Shown one piece after another: positions 28,457 through 37,285 of a stretch of 64,000 nucleotides of DNA. The stretch comes from Geomobilimonas luticola (GTDB lineage Bacteria > Desulfobacterota > Desulfuromonadia > Geobacterales > Geobacteraceae): contig NZ_JAHCVK010000011.1 of assembly GCF_018476905.1 (NCBI RefSeq), positions 41,534 through 105,533 on the forward strand, written 5' to 3'. The position numbers and the translations under genes are program-made. The first letter of the stretch is position 1; each line of letters opens with the position of its first letter. Under the pieces are notes generated by a model. It saw nothing but the letters and a program-made list of their open reading frames with translations. It had not been told where the DNA came from and ran no database searches.

Positions 28457-29362
28457 GTGGAGTTCAACCTTGTCAGACTGGTCATAACCGTGCGTCTGGA
28501 TACGAACATTGCCGATCCTCTGGCTCTGTTCGGACTCAATTCCTGCTTTGCGGAGGCTTTCCGCCGCGTCAGCGGATGCCGGGGTCCGTATGATGCCGAG
28601 TGTCCCCACTGCCGCAGCTTTTCCCAGTCCCTCAGTACCGACCCTGCCGCGGTCAGGCGTCACCAGAAGCCCTCGCTGCCATTTGCCTTTTCACTGCCGC
28701 TACTTCCCTCCTCCCCGAATCTCGGGGGGCAGACGGAACTTTTCCTGACCATTGTCGGATCGGCCATCCAGGATGTGTCTTGCTATCTGGACGCTCTAAA
28801 ACTGGCTTTCAGCAGTTTCGGCCCGGCAGGAAGATACGTCGTCATGCCCGTCAGGGCTGAAGCCGTCGACTACTATGGGGCGCGCTCTCTTGTCTGGGAA
28901 GCGGGGAAGGAGAAACGTGACGAGAACCTGGTTCTCCTTTCCGCAGACGGGCTTCAACGGACATGCACCCTGGCAGCTGACGAGGTGAAACTTCGTATCG
29001 TTACCCCCCTGCGGCTTCTCAGCGGGGGTAAACCGGTAAGCGAACTGACGTTTTCTGCGCTGGCCCGCTGCCTGTTCAGGCGCATTACATCCCTTGCCTA
29101 CCATTACGGTGGCCACGAGGCCGATCTGGATTTCAGGTGGCTTGCGGAGCGAAGCCGGGAAATCAGCTGTACGGACGGGGATTTTCACTGGCAGGGGGGT
29201 ACGGGGAAGCAGGGAGGGATCGTGGGAAGCGGTACGTTCCGCGGCGATCTGAACGAATTCCATCCGTTCCTTCTCCTCGGAGAATATCTGCAGTGCGGAA
29301 AGGGTGCGACATACGGTTACGGGGCTTTCCGGCTGGAAAAGTCGTCCGGAGACTTGTCTTAG
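28457..29362 (+). CDS. Cas6-like RAMP-fold protein (orphan, no CRISPR array seen)
   Basis: The 301-residue protein resembles CRISPR-associated Cas6 endoribonucleases of the PF10040 type. It has N-terminal strands (VRLVITVRLDTN), a Cys-rich segment GCRGPYDAECPHC, and a C-terminal RAMP-type glycine-rich end GIVGSGTFRGDLNEFHPFLLLGEYLQCGKGATYGYGAFRL. Canonical Cas6 cuts pre-crRNA at the repeat. No repeat-spacer array and no other cas gene lies in the window, so its job here is unknown. GTG at 28457 has GGGAGGT five bases upstream; an in-frame GTG at 28445 lies inside the preceding terminator. It sits between frdB and ftsH. Confidence 0.75.
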   Translation: MEFNLVRLVITVRLDTNIADPLALFGLNSCFAEAFRRVSGCRGPYDAECPHCRSFSQSLSTDPAAVRRHQKPSLPFAFSLPLLPSSPNLGGQTELFLTIVGSAIQDVSCYLDALKLAFSSFGPAGRYVVMPVRAEAVDYYGARSLVWEAGKEKRDENLVLLSADGLQRTCTLAADEVKLRIVTPLRLLSGGKPVSELTFSALARCLFRRITSLAYHYGGHEADLDFRWLAERSREISCTDGDFHWQGGTGKQGGIVGSGTFRGDLNEFHPFLLLGEYLQCGKGATYGYGAFRLEKSSGDLS

Positions 29363-29435
29363 CTGTTGCTGCGGTTAAACTTACATGAAAACCCTCCTTG
29401 TGTGGACGGGTGCGTACCGGGAAGGCGGGAGATGC

Positions 29436-29627
29436 ATGAAAAAGCGGCCAGAAACGATTGCGGAATGTGTTACGGCGGTCAGGAAAAAGCTCGACAGCGT
29501 GAAGAGCGACAACAAGAAGGCCGGTCGCCGCATCAAGGAGATGCAGAAGCTGAACAGCCTGTTGGGGGACGACAGCCGGCAATTGGCAAAACTTGATAAC
29601 CTGCCTGAGGAGAAAGGGTCGCACTGA
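29436..29627 (+). CDS. Small charged hypothetical protein upstream of ftsH
   Basis: The 63-residue product (MKKRPETIAECVTAVRKKLDSVKSDNKKAGRRIKEMQKLN...) is Lys/Arg-rich and mostly helical, with coiled-coil character. An in-frame ATG at 29385 has no ribosome site, whereas 29436 has GGGAG four bases upstream. The stop and the ftsH start overlap as TGATG, so it is translationally coupled to ftsH. I do not recognise a family. Confidence 0.6.
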   Translation: MKKRPETIAECVTAVRKKLDSVKSDNKKAGRRIKEMQKLNSLLGDDSRQLAKLDNLPEEKGSH

Positions 29628-31477
29628 TGGGTCCGACTTTCTGGAAACCGTTGTTGATCATGCTGGTGCTGGCGGTTTTTTTCAATCTGTTCTACGGCAT
29701 GATCCTGCAGCAGACTGCGGAACGTGGTGCCGAAATCAGCTACAGCCGTTTTCGCCAGGAATTGACCGCCGACAATATCGGGAAGGTTACACTCAAAGGG
29801 GCGTCCATCAAGGGAGAGTTCCGCACCAAGGTTGCCGTTTCAACCGCAGTACAGGGAAAACAGACGACACGCCAGGTGTCTGCCTTTTCCACCACCATGC
29901 CTGCCATTGCCGACCCGCACCTTATGGACGAGTTGACGGCGAAAAAGGTGGAAATTGTTGCGCTCCCCACCGAAACTTCCCCCTATCTCGCTGTCCTGTT
30001 CAGTTTCCTCCCCTGGGTCCTCATCCTCGGGATATGGTGGTTTGCGATGCGGGGGATGAAAGGGCAGGGGCCGGGAGCCATGCTGGGCGGTTTCGCCAAG
30101 TCAGGCGCTCGGATGTATGCCGCGGGGGACAAGGTCAAGGTCACATTTGACGATGTTGCCGGCATGGAGAATGCGAAGCAGGAATTGCGGGAGGTCGTCG
30201 AGTTTCTCCGGGACCCGAAGAAATTCCAACGGATCGGCGGCAAGGTCCCCAAGGGGGTGCTGCTGGTGGGGCCGCCGGGAACGGGGAAGACCCTCCTGGC
30301 CCGTGCGGTTGCGGGTGAGGCGGAGGTGGCGTTCTTCTCCATCTCCGCGTCCCAGTTCATCGAGATGTTTGTCGGCGTCGGCGCGAGCCGGGTCCGGGAC
30401 CTCTTTACCAATGCCAAGAAATCTGCGCCGAGCATCGTCTTCATCGACGAGCTCGACGCGGTGGGGCGGAGCCGGGGGGCCGGCTTTGGCGGCGGTCATG
30501 ACGAGCGGGAGCAGACCCTCAACCAGCTCCTTTCGGAAATGGACGGCTTCGATTCCCACGATGAGGTGATTGTGCTTGCCGCCACCAACCGTCCGGACGT
30601 GCTCGACCCGGCCCTTCTCCGGCCGGGGCGGTTCGACCGGCACGTGGTGATCGATCGCCCCGACTGGCGCGACCGGGAGCAGATACTGAGGGTTCATGTC
30701 CGCAAAATCACCATGGACCGGGACGTGGACCTGGCCGTCATCGCCCGGGGAACGCCGGGTATGACCGGTGCCGACCTGGAAAGCCTGGTGAACGAGGCGG
30801 CCATCCAGGCGGCAAGGGAAAACGCGCCGGTCGTGACCATGGCCCACCTGGAAAAGGCCAAGGACAAGATTCTCATGGGGGGTGAACGGAAGATGTTCAT
30901 CTCCGACCAGGAAAAAAGCATCACCGCCTACCATGAGGCGGGGCATGTCCTGGTGGCGAAACTCCTCCCCGGCACCGACCCGATCCACAAGGTGACCATC
31001 ATACCCCGTGGCATGGCCCTGGGGGTGACCCAGCAGCTTCCCGAGGACGACCGTTACCACTACCCCAAGGCCTACCTGGTAAATCGTATCTGCGTGGCGC
31101 TGGGGGGGAGGGTTGCCGAACGGCTGGTCTTCAACGATCTTTCCTCCGGCGCCCAGAGCGATCTGAAGCTGGTTACGGACCTTGCGGAGAAGATGGTCTG
31201 CCAGTGGGGAATGAGCGACAAGATTGGCGCCATGACCTTTTCCCGGGGGGAGGAGCATCCCTTCCTCGGGCGGAAGCTGGCGGAGGAGAAGAGTTTCTCC
31301 GAACAGATGGCCTGGGTGATCGACCAGGAGATAGCTGCCATCATCAAGGAAGCGGAAGTGAAGGCCGAGGGGCTGGTGGTTGCCAGTCGCTCCAGGCTCG
31401 ATGCCTTGGCCAAGGCGCTTCTTGAAGAAGAGACCCTTGATGGAAAACGGGTTGACGAGATACTCTCTTCCTCGTGA
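29627..31477 (+). CDS. ftsH: ATP-dependent zinc metalloprotease FtsH
   Basis: The 616-residue protein has two membrane segments (~8-26 and ~122-140) around a periplasmic domain. Its AAA+ domain has Walker A GPPGTGKT at 215-222, Walker [12 protein letters not shown], the pore-loop segment [13 protein letters not shown] and the SRH arginines. The M41 peptidase has HEAGH at 436-440. It degrades misfolded membrane proteins and short-lived regulators at the inner membrane. It ends 14 bp from the convergent dinB stop. Confidence 0.96.
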   Translation: MGPTFWKPLLIMLVLAVFFNLFYGMILQQTAERGAEISYSRFRQELTADNIGKVTLKGASIKGEFRTKVAVSTAVQGKQTTRQVSAFSTTMPAIADPHLMDELTAKKVEIVALPTETSPYLAVLFSFLPWVLILGIWWFAMRGMKGQGPGAMLGGFAKSGARMYAAGDKVKVTFDDVAGMENAKQELREVVEFLRDPKKFQRIGGKVPKGVLLVGPPGTGKTLLARAVAGEAEVAFFSISASQFIEMFVGVGASRVRDLFTNAKKSAPSIVFIDELDAVGRSRGAGFGGGHDEREQTLNQLLSEMDGFDSHDEVIVLAATNRPDVLDPALLRPGRFDRHVVIDRPDWRDREQILRVHVRKITMDRDVDLAVIARGTPGMTGADLESLVNEAAIQAARENAPVVTMAHLEKAKDKILMGGERKMFISDQEKSITAYHEAGHVLVAKLLPGTDPIHKVTIIPRGMALGVTQQLPEDDRYHYPKAYLVNRICVALGGRVAERLVFNDLSSGAQSDLKLVTDLAEKMVCQWGMSDKIGAMTFSRGEEHPFLGRKLAEEKSFSEQMAWVIDQEIAAIIKEAEVKAEGLVVASRSRLDALAKALLEEETLDGKRVDEILSSS

Positions 31478-31490
31478 CCCTTCCCCGACC

Positions 31491-32759
31491 CTATCCCACC
31501 TCGACCCGCTGTATCCCTTCCGGCCGCCAAGCCGGAGAGATTACCTTTGACCCCTTTTTCTCGCCGTCAACAAGGCTCCCGAAGGTGACGGCAAACTCCC
31601 CGTAACGGTTGTTGACGCTGTCCATGGCGCAGGTGGCCAGGGCTTTCTTTCGCTCCGCCCCGAACAGGGGGAGCTGTTCCCCCTGGTAACAGAGGTTGGT
31701 GATGCGCACCCCCAGGAGCCGGACCGGCTGGGCAAGGTCGATACTGTCCAGGAGTTCCGCCGCCGTCCGGTAGATCTCGTCGCTCCGGTTCGTCAAGGTG
31801 GAGCGGGTGGTCTGGCGGCTGAACGTGGTGAAATCGGCGTAGCGGACCGTAAGGGTGACCGTCTTCCCCATCACCCCGTGCCGCCTGGCCCGCCGGCCGA
31901 CCATCTCGGCCAGCTGCAGGAGCCAGCAATGGATGTCTTCCCGCCGCTCCATGTCACGGTCAAATGTGGTGCTGTGGCCGACCGACTTGACCTCTTCCGC
32001 TTCCTCCGCCGGTACCACCGGGGAATCGTCCTCCCCGAGCCCCATCCGGTGGAGTCGCTCACCGATGACGCCGAAGTGCCGGGTGAGGATATCCACCGGA
32101 AATCGCCCCAGTTCGCTACAGGTGGTAATGCCGTAGCGGGCCAGGGCGCGCTGGGTTGTGGCGCCAATGCCGCACAGCTCCCTGATCGGCACCCGTTCCA
32201 GCAGCGAAGCGACCTCCTCCGGGCGGATCAAGGTGAGCCCGTCCGGTTTTTTCATCTCCGAGGCGAGCTTGGCGAGGAGTTTGTTGGGGGCAATGCCGAT
32301 GGAGCAGGAGAGGCCGAAGTGGTGCCGGATACGGGCTTTCATGAGGTGGGCGACCCGCTCCCCGGAACCGAAGAGCCGGAGTGAGCCGGTCAGGTCGAGG
32401 AACGCCTCGTCGATGGAAAACACCTCCACCAGCGGGGTGAAATCGTGGAGCATGGCCATGATGCTGCGGGAGATGTGGGTGTAGAGCCGGTTGTTGGTGG
32501 TAACCAGGATGAGGTCGGGGCAGGCGGCCTTTGCCTCATGGATCCGCATGCCGGTTTTGACCCCGAAGGCGCGGGCCTCATAGGAGGCGGTCAGGATGAC
32601 GGTCCGTCCCGCCGCGCCGACGACGGCAATCGGTTTTCCCCGGAGGCACGGGTTTGCCTGTTGCTCCACCGAAGCGAAGAAGGCGTTCATGTCCAGGTGA
32701 AGGATGGTGCGGTCGTGGATTCGTCCCTGTGGAGTGGAGAACGGGTCGTTTCCTGTCAT
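31491..32759 (-). CDS. dinB: DNA polymerase IV (Y-family)
   Basis: The 422-residue protein has the Y-family palm motifs LHLDMNAFFASVEQ and FSIDEAFLDLTGS, the helix-hairpin-helix LCGIGATTQRALARYGI, and a little-finger domain. It performs error-prone translesion synthesis. The open frame extends far upstream, but the ATG at 32759 overlaps the stop of the DUF6504 gene as ATGA and begins just before the conserved core. Last gene of the lexA operon, so it should be SOS-induced. Confidence 0.94.
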   Translation of the reverse strand: MTGNDPFSTPQGRIHDRTILHLDMNAFFASVEQQANPCLRGKPIAVVGAAGRTVILTASYEARAFGVKTGMRIHEAKAACPDLILVTTNNRLYTHISRSIMAMLHDFTPLVEVFSIDEAFLDLTGSLRLFGSGERVAHLMKARIRHHFGLSCSIGIAPNKLLAKLASEMKKPDGLTLIRPEEVASLLERVPIRELCGIGATTQRALARYGITTCSELGRFPVDILTRHFGVIGERLHRMGLGEDDSPVVPAEEAEEVKSVGHSTTFDRDMERREDIHCWLLQLAEMVGRRARRHGVMGKTVTLTVRYADFTTFSRQTTRSTLTNRSDEIYRTAAELLDSIDLAQPVRLLGVRITNLCYQGEQLPLFGAERKKALATCAMDSVNNRYGEFAVTFGSLVDGEKKGSKVISPAWRPEGIQRVEVG

Positions 32760-33004
32760 TGCGCATCCACCGTTGCCAGTCGCCAGGCATGGGCCGTGGC
32801 GTTGTAGGTCAGTTCGAAGAGGGTTGCCCCGTCGCTGACGGCGAAGTGGAAGAGGGTGGCTGCCCCCTGCCGCTCCTCCCAACGGGAGGTGACCTGCCGG
32901 ATTTCGTATTTTCGCCGCCGCCAGTCGAACCAGACCGGCCTGATACGGTCTCCCGGACCGAAGATGACGGCCACCCGGATATGTTCCTCGATCAGCTGCA
33001 TCAT
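32756..33004 (-). CDS. DUF6504 family protein between lexA and dinB
   Basis: The 82-residue protein (MMQLIEEHIRVAVIFGPGDRIRPVWFDWRRRKYEIRQVTSRWEE...) resembles the small DUF6504 proteins often encoded beside Y-family polymerases in SOS mutagenesis cassettes. It is beta-rich and soluble; no activity is known. The start is uncertain: ATG at 33004 or 33001 has a poor ribosome site, and a TTG at 33037 would extend it. Its TGA overlaps the dinB ATG, so the two are coupled. Confidence 0.72.
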   Translation of the reverse strand: MMQLIEEHIRVAVIFGPGDRIRPVWFDWRRRKYEIRQVTSRWEERQGAATLFHFAVSDGATLFELTYNATAHAWRLATVDAQ

Positions 33005-33067
33005 AGTAAAAAGGTGAAAGGTTAAAGGTGAAAACAAGCCCCTGTTACCCTGTGTCCTTTGCGCTCC

Positions 33068-33676
33068 TCATTCCAGCGGCCGGAAGATTCCGATCACCTT
33101 GCCGATAATGTTCACCTCTCCTTCCCCTTCCCGGACGATGATCGCCGACAGGTTGGGGTTTTCCGGCTGCAGGCGGATGTGGCCCTTCTCCCGGTAAAAC
33201 CTTTTCAGGGTAGCTTCGCCATCGACCATGGCAACGACAATGTCCCGGTTTTCCGCCGTTGCCTGGGGGCGGATCAGGGCCAGGTCCCCTTCCAGGATCG
33301 CGGCGTTGACCATGGAGTCGCCCCTGACCCGCAGGAAGAAGGCTCCTCCCGACCGGACATGATCGCGATCGATGGCGAAATATCCCTCGATCTCCTCCCT
33401 GGCGGGCTGGGGGAGTCCCGCACGCACCACCCCCACGATGGGGAGAGAGACGGCGGCGACCTTCGGTCGGGCCAGGGTGATCCCCCGGGAATCACCCGGT
33501 TCCCGGTGGATGAACCCCTTCCGGTCCAAGGCTTCCAGGTGCTTCATCACCCCGAGGGTGCCGTTTATGCCAAGGTGGCCGGCGATCTCCCGCAGAGTGG
33601 GGGGGTAGCCGCGGGTTTCCAGACAGACGGTGATGTAGCTGAGGACGCGCTGCTGGCGTGGTGTGAGCGGTTCCAT
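33068..33676 (-). CDS. lexA: LexA repressor
   Basis: The 202-residue protein has an N-terminal winged-helix DNA-binding domain (PPTLREIAGHLGINGTLGVMKHLEAL). Its C-terminal self-cleaving domain has the Ala86-Gly87 scissile bond, nucleophile Ser121 (GDSMVNA) and general base Lys158 (EATLKRF). RecA filaments trigger autocleavage and release the SOS regulon. The recognition helix differs from the E. coli type, in line with the different operator found upstream. It heads an operon with the DUF6504 gene and dinB. Confidence 0.95.
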   Translation of the reverse strand: MEPLTPRQQRVLSYITVCLETRGYPPTLREIAGHLGINGTLGVMKHLEALDRKGFIHREPGDSRGITLARPKVAAVSLPIVGVVRAGLPQPAREEIEGYFAIDRDHVRSGGAFFLRVRGDSMVNAAILEGDLALIRPQATAENRDIVVAMVDGEATLKRFYREKGHIRLQPENPNLSAIIVREGEGEVNIIGKVIGIFRPLE

Positions 33677-33716
33677 ACTCTCTCCTGATAATGCAGCCGG
33701 GGGAGAAATTTACTTA

Positions 33717-33734
33717 GGTTGTCAAATGATAACC
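33717..33734 (-). promoter_or_regulatory. LexA operator (Geobacter-type SOS box)
   Basis: GGTTGTCAAATGATAACC matches GGTT-N2-C-N4-G-N3-ACC exactly, the operator described for G. sulfurreducens LexA. It lies 40 bp upstream of the lexA ATG and immediately downstream of the predicted -10 box, so LexA would block its own promoter. Confidence 0.88.
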
Positions 33735-33735
33735 A

Positions 33736-33764
33736 ATTGTAGCGGCAGGGGGACCGTCTGTCAA
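33736..33764 (-). promoter_or_regulatory. Sigma-70 promoter of lexA
   Basis: TTGACA (complement of 33759-33764), a 17-base spacer and TACAAT (complement of 33736-33741) form a near-consensus promoter reading toward lexA. The operator sits over the expected transcription start. Confidence 0.85.
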
Positions 33765-33868
33765 GGAGGAGTTTTTGGCGGCTGACCGCTACAAATGGTT
33801 GACAAGTGCGGCTTCTGCGGTGAGAATTGGCAGGAGTATGGAAAATTTGTGGTTAAGGGGGTGTCAGT

Positions 33869-35179
33869 TTGGTTGCAATCTGGGAGGAACTGGCGGTCAT
33901 TCTTGTGCTGATCCTGGCCAACGGTTTTTTCGCCGGTGCCGAACTGGCGATCATCTCGGCAAGAAAAAGCAGGATCGCCCAGTTGCTGGCCGAAGGGGAC
34001 GAGCGGGCCAGGATAGTGGAAAAATTGCAGGACGATCCCCATCGCTTTCTGGCAACGGTCCAGATCGGAGTCACCCTGGTCGGAACCATGGCTTCCGCCG
34101 TCGGCGGTGCGACGGCCGTTCAGTTCCTGACCCCCCTTCTCCAGGCGATGCCTTTCGCGTTTGTCAGGAATGCGGCGGCGCCCCTCTCCCTGGCGATAGT
34201 GGTCGTTCTCCTCGCTTATTTTTCGCTTATCCTGGGGGAACTGGTACCCAAGGCCCTCGCTCTCCGCTATGCGGACCGGATGGCACTCCAGGTGGCCAAG
34301 CCGATTAACGTCCTGTCTAAGGTGGGGGTAGTGGCCGTCGCCTTTCTCACGATGTCGAGCAAAGCCGTTCTTGCCCTGCTGGGTGTAAGGGGCGAGGGAG
34401 AAAAGGCGTTCATTACCAAGGAAGAGGTGCAGCACATCGTGGCCGAGGGGCGGGAGAGCGGGGTGTTCAGCGCCACGGAGCACGAGTACATCAAGAACAT
34501 CTTCGACTTCACCCACACCGCGGTGCGGGAGGTGATGGTTCCCCGCACGCGGATGGCGGCCCTCGACCTGGAGCTTTCCCGGGAGGAGATGCTCCGCTTC
34601 ATCCTCGACAACCAGTATTCCCGCTATCCGGTGTTCCGCGACAGCATCGAGAACATCGTCGGCTTTATCCATGGCAAGGACTTCCTTGGCCGGATGGTGA
34701 GCGATCCTGACTTCGACATTGCCACTATCACCCGTCCGCCGTTCTACGTGCCTGAAGGGAAAAAGGTCAATGAACTCTTGAAGGAGATGCAGCGCAATCG
34801 GATACATATGGCGCTCGTGGTGGATGAATACGGGGGGATCAGTGGCCTGGCCACTACCGAGGACCTGCTGGAAGAATTGGTGGGGGAGATCGAGGACGAA
34901 CACGACGTCGGCGAACCGCGGCGGGTGCAGAAGCTTCCCGATGGCAGCCTGGTGGTGGACGCCCTGATTTCCATCAGCGACCTGGAAGACCTGCTCGACA
35001 TAAAGATGGAGGAGGACCTCCCCTACGATACCTTGGCGGGGCTCATCCTTGCGGAGCTCGGCCGCTTCCCCGAAAAAGGGGAAGTACTGGCGTGGCGGCA
35101 GTACCTCCTTACCTGCGAAGAGGTGAAGAAAACGGCCATTGTCAAGGTGAGGATCAGCGAAGCAGGTGAAAATCAATAA
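33869..35179 (+). CDS. CNNM/CorC-family (DUF21-CBS) transporter
   Basis: The 436-residue protein has an N-terminal DUF21 membrane domain (~1-190; FFAGAELAIISARKSRI), a pair of CBS domains (~205-330; VMVPRTRMAALDLE, VVDEYGGISGLATTEDLLEELVGEIEDE) and a CorC_HlyC C-terminal domain. Family members are implicated in Mg2+ or Co2+ export and in hemolysin-type phenotypes. I use the TTG at 33869, seven bases after AAGGGGG. It ends within the extended frame of the next gene. Confidence 0.88.
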   Translation: MVAIWEELAVILVLILANGFFAGAELAIISARKSRIAQLLAEGDERARIVEKLQDDPHRFLATVQIGVTLVGTMASAVGGATAVQFLTPLLQAMPFAFVRNAAAPLSLAIVVVLLAYFSLILGELVPKALALRYADRMALQVAKPINVLSKVGVVAVAFLTMSSKAVLALLGVRGEGEKAFITKEEVQHIVAEGRESGVFSATEHEYIKNIFDFTHTAVREVMVPRTRMAALDLELSREEMLRFILDNQYSRYPVFRDSIENIVGFIHGKDFLGRMVSDPDFDIATITRPPFYVPEGKKVNELLKEMQRNRIHMALVVDEYGGISGLATTEDLLEELVGEIEDEHDVGEPRRVQKLPDGSLVVDALISISDLEDLLDIKMEEDLPYDTLAGLILAELGRFPEKGEVLAWRQYLLTCEEVKKTAIVKVRISEAGENQ

Positions 35180-35210
35180 TTGGAATGATCAGGATGGGGT
35201 GGAGGGCTCG

Positions 35211-36305
35211 ATGGACCGCAAGGTTTTTTTCGCACTGGTGATGTTTTTTCTGTTTGCCCTGGCGTCCACGCTGGTGTTCAAGCTTCTTGCCCCCATGTTC
35301 GTTCCCCTCGGATGGGCGCTGATCCTCGGCATTGTCACGTTCTCCCTCTATGAAAAACTGCACCGGCGCCTTCAGGGGCGGGATACGGTGGCCGCAGGGG
35401 TTATGACGGCCGGCATCCTGCTGACGCTGGTCATCCCTTTTGTCGGGCTTTCCTTTTTCCTTGTCCGGCAGGGGGTGGTGGCATACCAGTATCTGGAAAC
35501 GGCAACATCCCAAGGCGGCAGCGGGACCGTGCTGGAGAGTTTCGCCCGCCATCCCGCCGTCGCACCGCTGGTTGATACTGTCTGGCCGTATATAGAGCCA
35601 CTGGGAATCGACCTGGAAGGGACCATTATTCCCGCCGCCAAGAAGCTGGCGTCCTCGTTTCTCGGCTACGCGACGGGAATGGTTGCCAACCTGTTCGTTT
35701 TCGTTTTCATGCTCATCATCATGTTGGTGGTCCTTTTCTTCATCTACCGTGACGGGCGGCGCTTCCAAAAGCGGTTCTGGTCCGTGATCCCCTTGAAGGA
35801 TGCGCACAGGAAAAAGCTTGAGGAAACGGTGAAGAAGGTGGTTTCCGCGGTGATCTTCGGGATATTCATGACCTGTCTCATCCAGGGAATGCTTGGCGGG
35901 TTGGCGTTCTGGTTTACCGGGCTTCCGTCGCCGGCCCTGTTCGGCGCCATGATGGCTGCCTGTGCCCTGATCCCCCTGGTGGGGACCGCCCTTATATGGG
36001 GACCGGGAGCTCTCTACCTCTTCGTGCAGGGGGAGACGGTAATGGCGGTCGTTCTTGTGCTCTGGGGATTTCTCGTGGTCGGGGCCATCGACAACTTTAT
36101 CCGCCCCATCTTCATCGTCGGCAAGGCCAATCTTTCGCTGCTGTTGATCTTCCTGGGAATTTTCGGGGGGGTGATTTCCTTCGGCTTCATCGGCATTGTC
36201 GTCGGGCCGGTCATCCTGGCGCTGTTCATGGAACTGTTCGACATCTACCGGGAGGAGCTTTTTCCGGGGAATCCGGCGGATTCGGAAACCCCGGAGGACG
36301 TGTGA
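35211..36305 (+). CDS. AI-2E family (PerM/YdiK-type) transporter
   Basis: The 364-residue polytopic protein has the family pattern: N-terminal helices, a long soluble stretch, then LIIMLVVLFFIYRDGRRFQ, an amphipathic segment, and GLPSPALFGAMMAACALIPLVGTALIWGP near the C-terminus. Some members export autoinducer-2 or act in ion exchange; the substrate is unknown. ATG at 35211 has GGAGG six bases upstream. An upstream ATG at 35166 would overlap the preceding gene by 14 bp. It ends 4 bp from the convergent TerC stop. Confidence 0.87.
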   Translation: MDRKVFFALVMFFLFALASTLVFKLLAPMFVPLGWALILGIVTFSLYEKLHRRLQGRDTVAAGVMTAGILLTLVIPFVGLSFFLVRQGVVAYQYLETATSQGGSGTVLESFARHPAVAPLVDTVWPYIEPLGIDLEGTIIPAAKKLASSFLGYATGMVANLFVFVFMLIIMLVVLFFIYRDGRRFQKRFWSVIPLKDAHRKKLEETVKKVVSAVIFGIFMTCLIQGMLGGLAFWFTGLPSPALFGAMMAACALIPLVGTALIWGPGALYLFVQGETVMAVVLVLWGFLVVGAIDNFIRPIFIVGKANLSLLLIFLGIFGGVISFGFIGIVVGPVILALFMELFDIYREELFPGNPADSETPEDV

Positions 36306-36309
36306 CGAT

Positions 36310-37245
36310 TCAGGGGCGGTGATGTTTATGCCCTGTCTTCGGGGCGAGGGTGATGGAGATGATAATGGCCAGGGTAAGGGTGCCGATGATGACGCCGAGG
36401 GAGAAATAGATGGGGATATGGACAACGTCCGTCAGGAGCATTTTGGCCCCCACGTAGGTAAGGATGAAGGAGACCCCCAGTTTCAGGTAGGCGAACATCT
36501 CCATGACGTTGGCCAGCAGGTAGTAGAGGGACCTGAGCCCCATGATGGCGAAAACGTTCGAGGTATAGACGATGAACGGGTCGTGGGTGACTGACAGCAC
36601 CGCGGGAATGGAGTCCACCGCAAAGATCACGTCACTCGATTCCACCACGAGCAGCGCCAGGAAGAGGGGTGTCGCGGCCCGAACCCCCCCTTTCTTGATG
36701 AAAAACCGGTCGTCCCTGATCCTCTTGGTGATCGGGACGAATTTCCGCACCAGCCGCACCAGCAGGTTCTTCTCCGGCTCAACCTTCTCTTCCCCGCCGA
36801 ACGCCATCTTTATCCCCGTGAAGATCAGTATCCCGCCGAATACGTAGATCATCCAGTGGAACCGTTCGATCAGCTCGATCCCGACCAGGATGAAGACCGC
36901 CCGCATCAGGAGCGCGCCGATGATTCCCCATTTGAGGATCTTGGGCTGGTGCGCCTTGGTGATATGGAAGTAGCTGAAAATCATGATGAAGACAAACAGG
37001 TTGTCCACCGAAAGGGACTCTTCGATGAGGTAGCCGGTGAAGAATTCCAGCGCCTTGGTCGGCCCCATGGAGAAATAGATCCAGACGTTGAAGGCCAGGG
37101 CCAGGGAGACCCACACGAGGGTCCAGGCAAGGGCCTCGCGAAAACTGATGGCGTGGCTCTTGCGGTTGAACAATCCCAGATCGAGAACGAACATTACGGT
37201 GATAATGGCGCCAAAGCCGAGCCAGAGCATGGTTTCGGAAGACAT
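36310..37245 (-). CDS. TerC family membrane protein (Alx-like)
   Basis: The 311-residue polytopic protein has TerC signatures: FLTGYLIEESLSVDNLFVFIMIFSYF and SSDVIFAVDSIPAVLSVTHDPFIVYTSNVFAIMGLRSLYYLL, with acidic residues in the membrane. The length and motifs match the Alx branch, implicated in Mn2+ export. ATG at 37245 follows GGGAG; an earlier in-frame ATG at 37320 would overlap the upstream TerC gene. Co-transcription with that riboswitch-controlled gene is likely, 40 bp apart. Confidence 0.9.
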   Translation of the reverse strand: MSSETMLWLGFGAIITVMFVLDLGLFNRKSHAISFREALAWTLVWVSLALAFNVWIYFSMGPTKALEFFTGYLIEESLSVDNLFVFIMIFSYFHITKAHQPKILKWGIIGALLMRAVFILVGIELIERFHWMIYVFGGILIFTGIKMAFGGEEKVEPEKNLLVRLVRKFVPITKRIRDDRFFIKKGGVRAATPLFLALLVVESSDVIFAVDSIPAVLSVTHDPFIVYTSNVFAIMGLRSLYYLLANVMEMFAYLKLGVSFILTYVGAKMLLTDVVHIPIYFSLGVIIGTLTLAIIISITLAPKTGHKHHRP

Positions 37246-37285
37246 AACGGTTACTCCCTGCAGATGGGTGAAAAGTGTGGTTGCC

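Noticed and set aside
28400..31500. Possible CRISPR array near the Cas6-like gene
   Set aside because: No regularly spaced direct repeats of 23-37 bp are seen around the gene or elsewhere in the window.
33000..33035. AAAGGTGAAAGG repeats upstream of the DUF6504 gene as a regulatory repeat
   Set aside because: Short, imperfect and of low complexity; no partner elsewhere seen.
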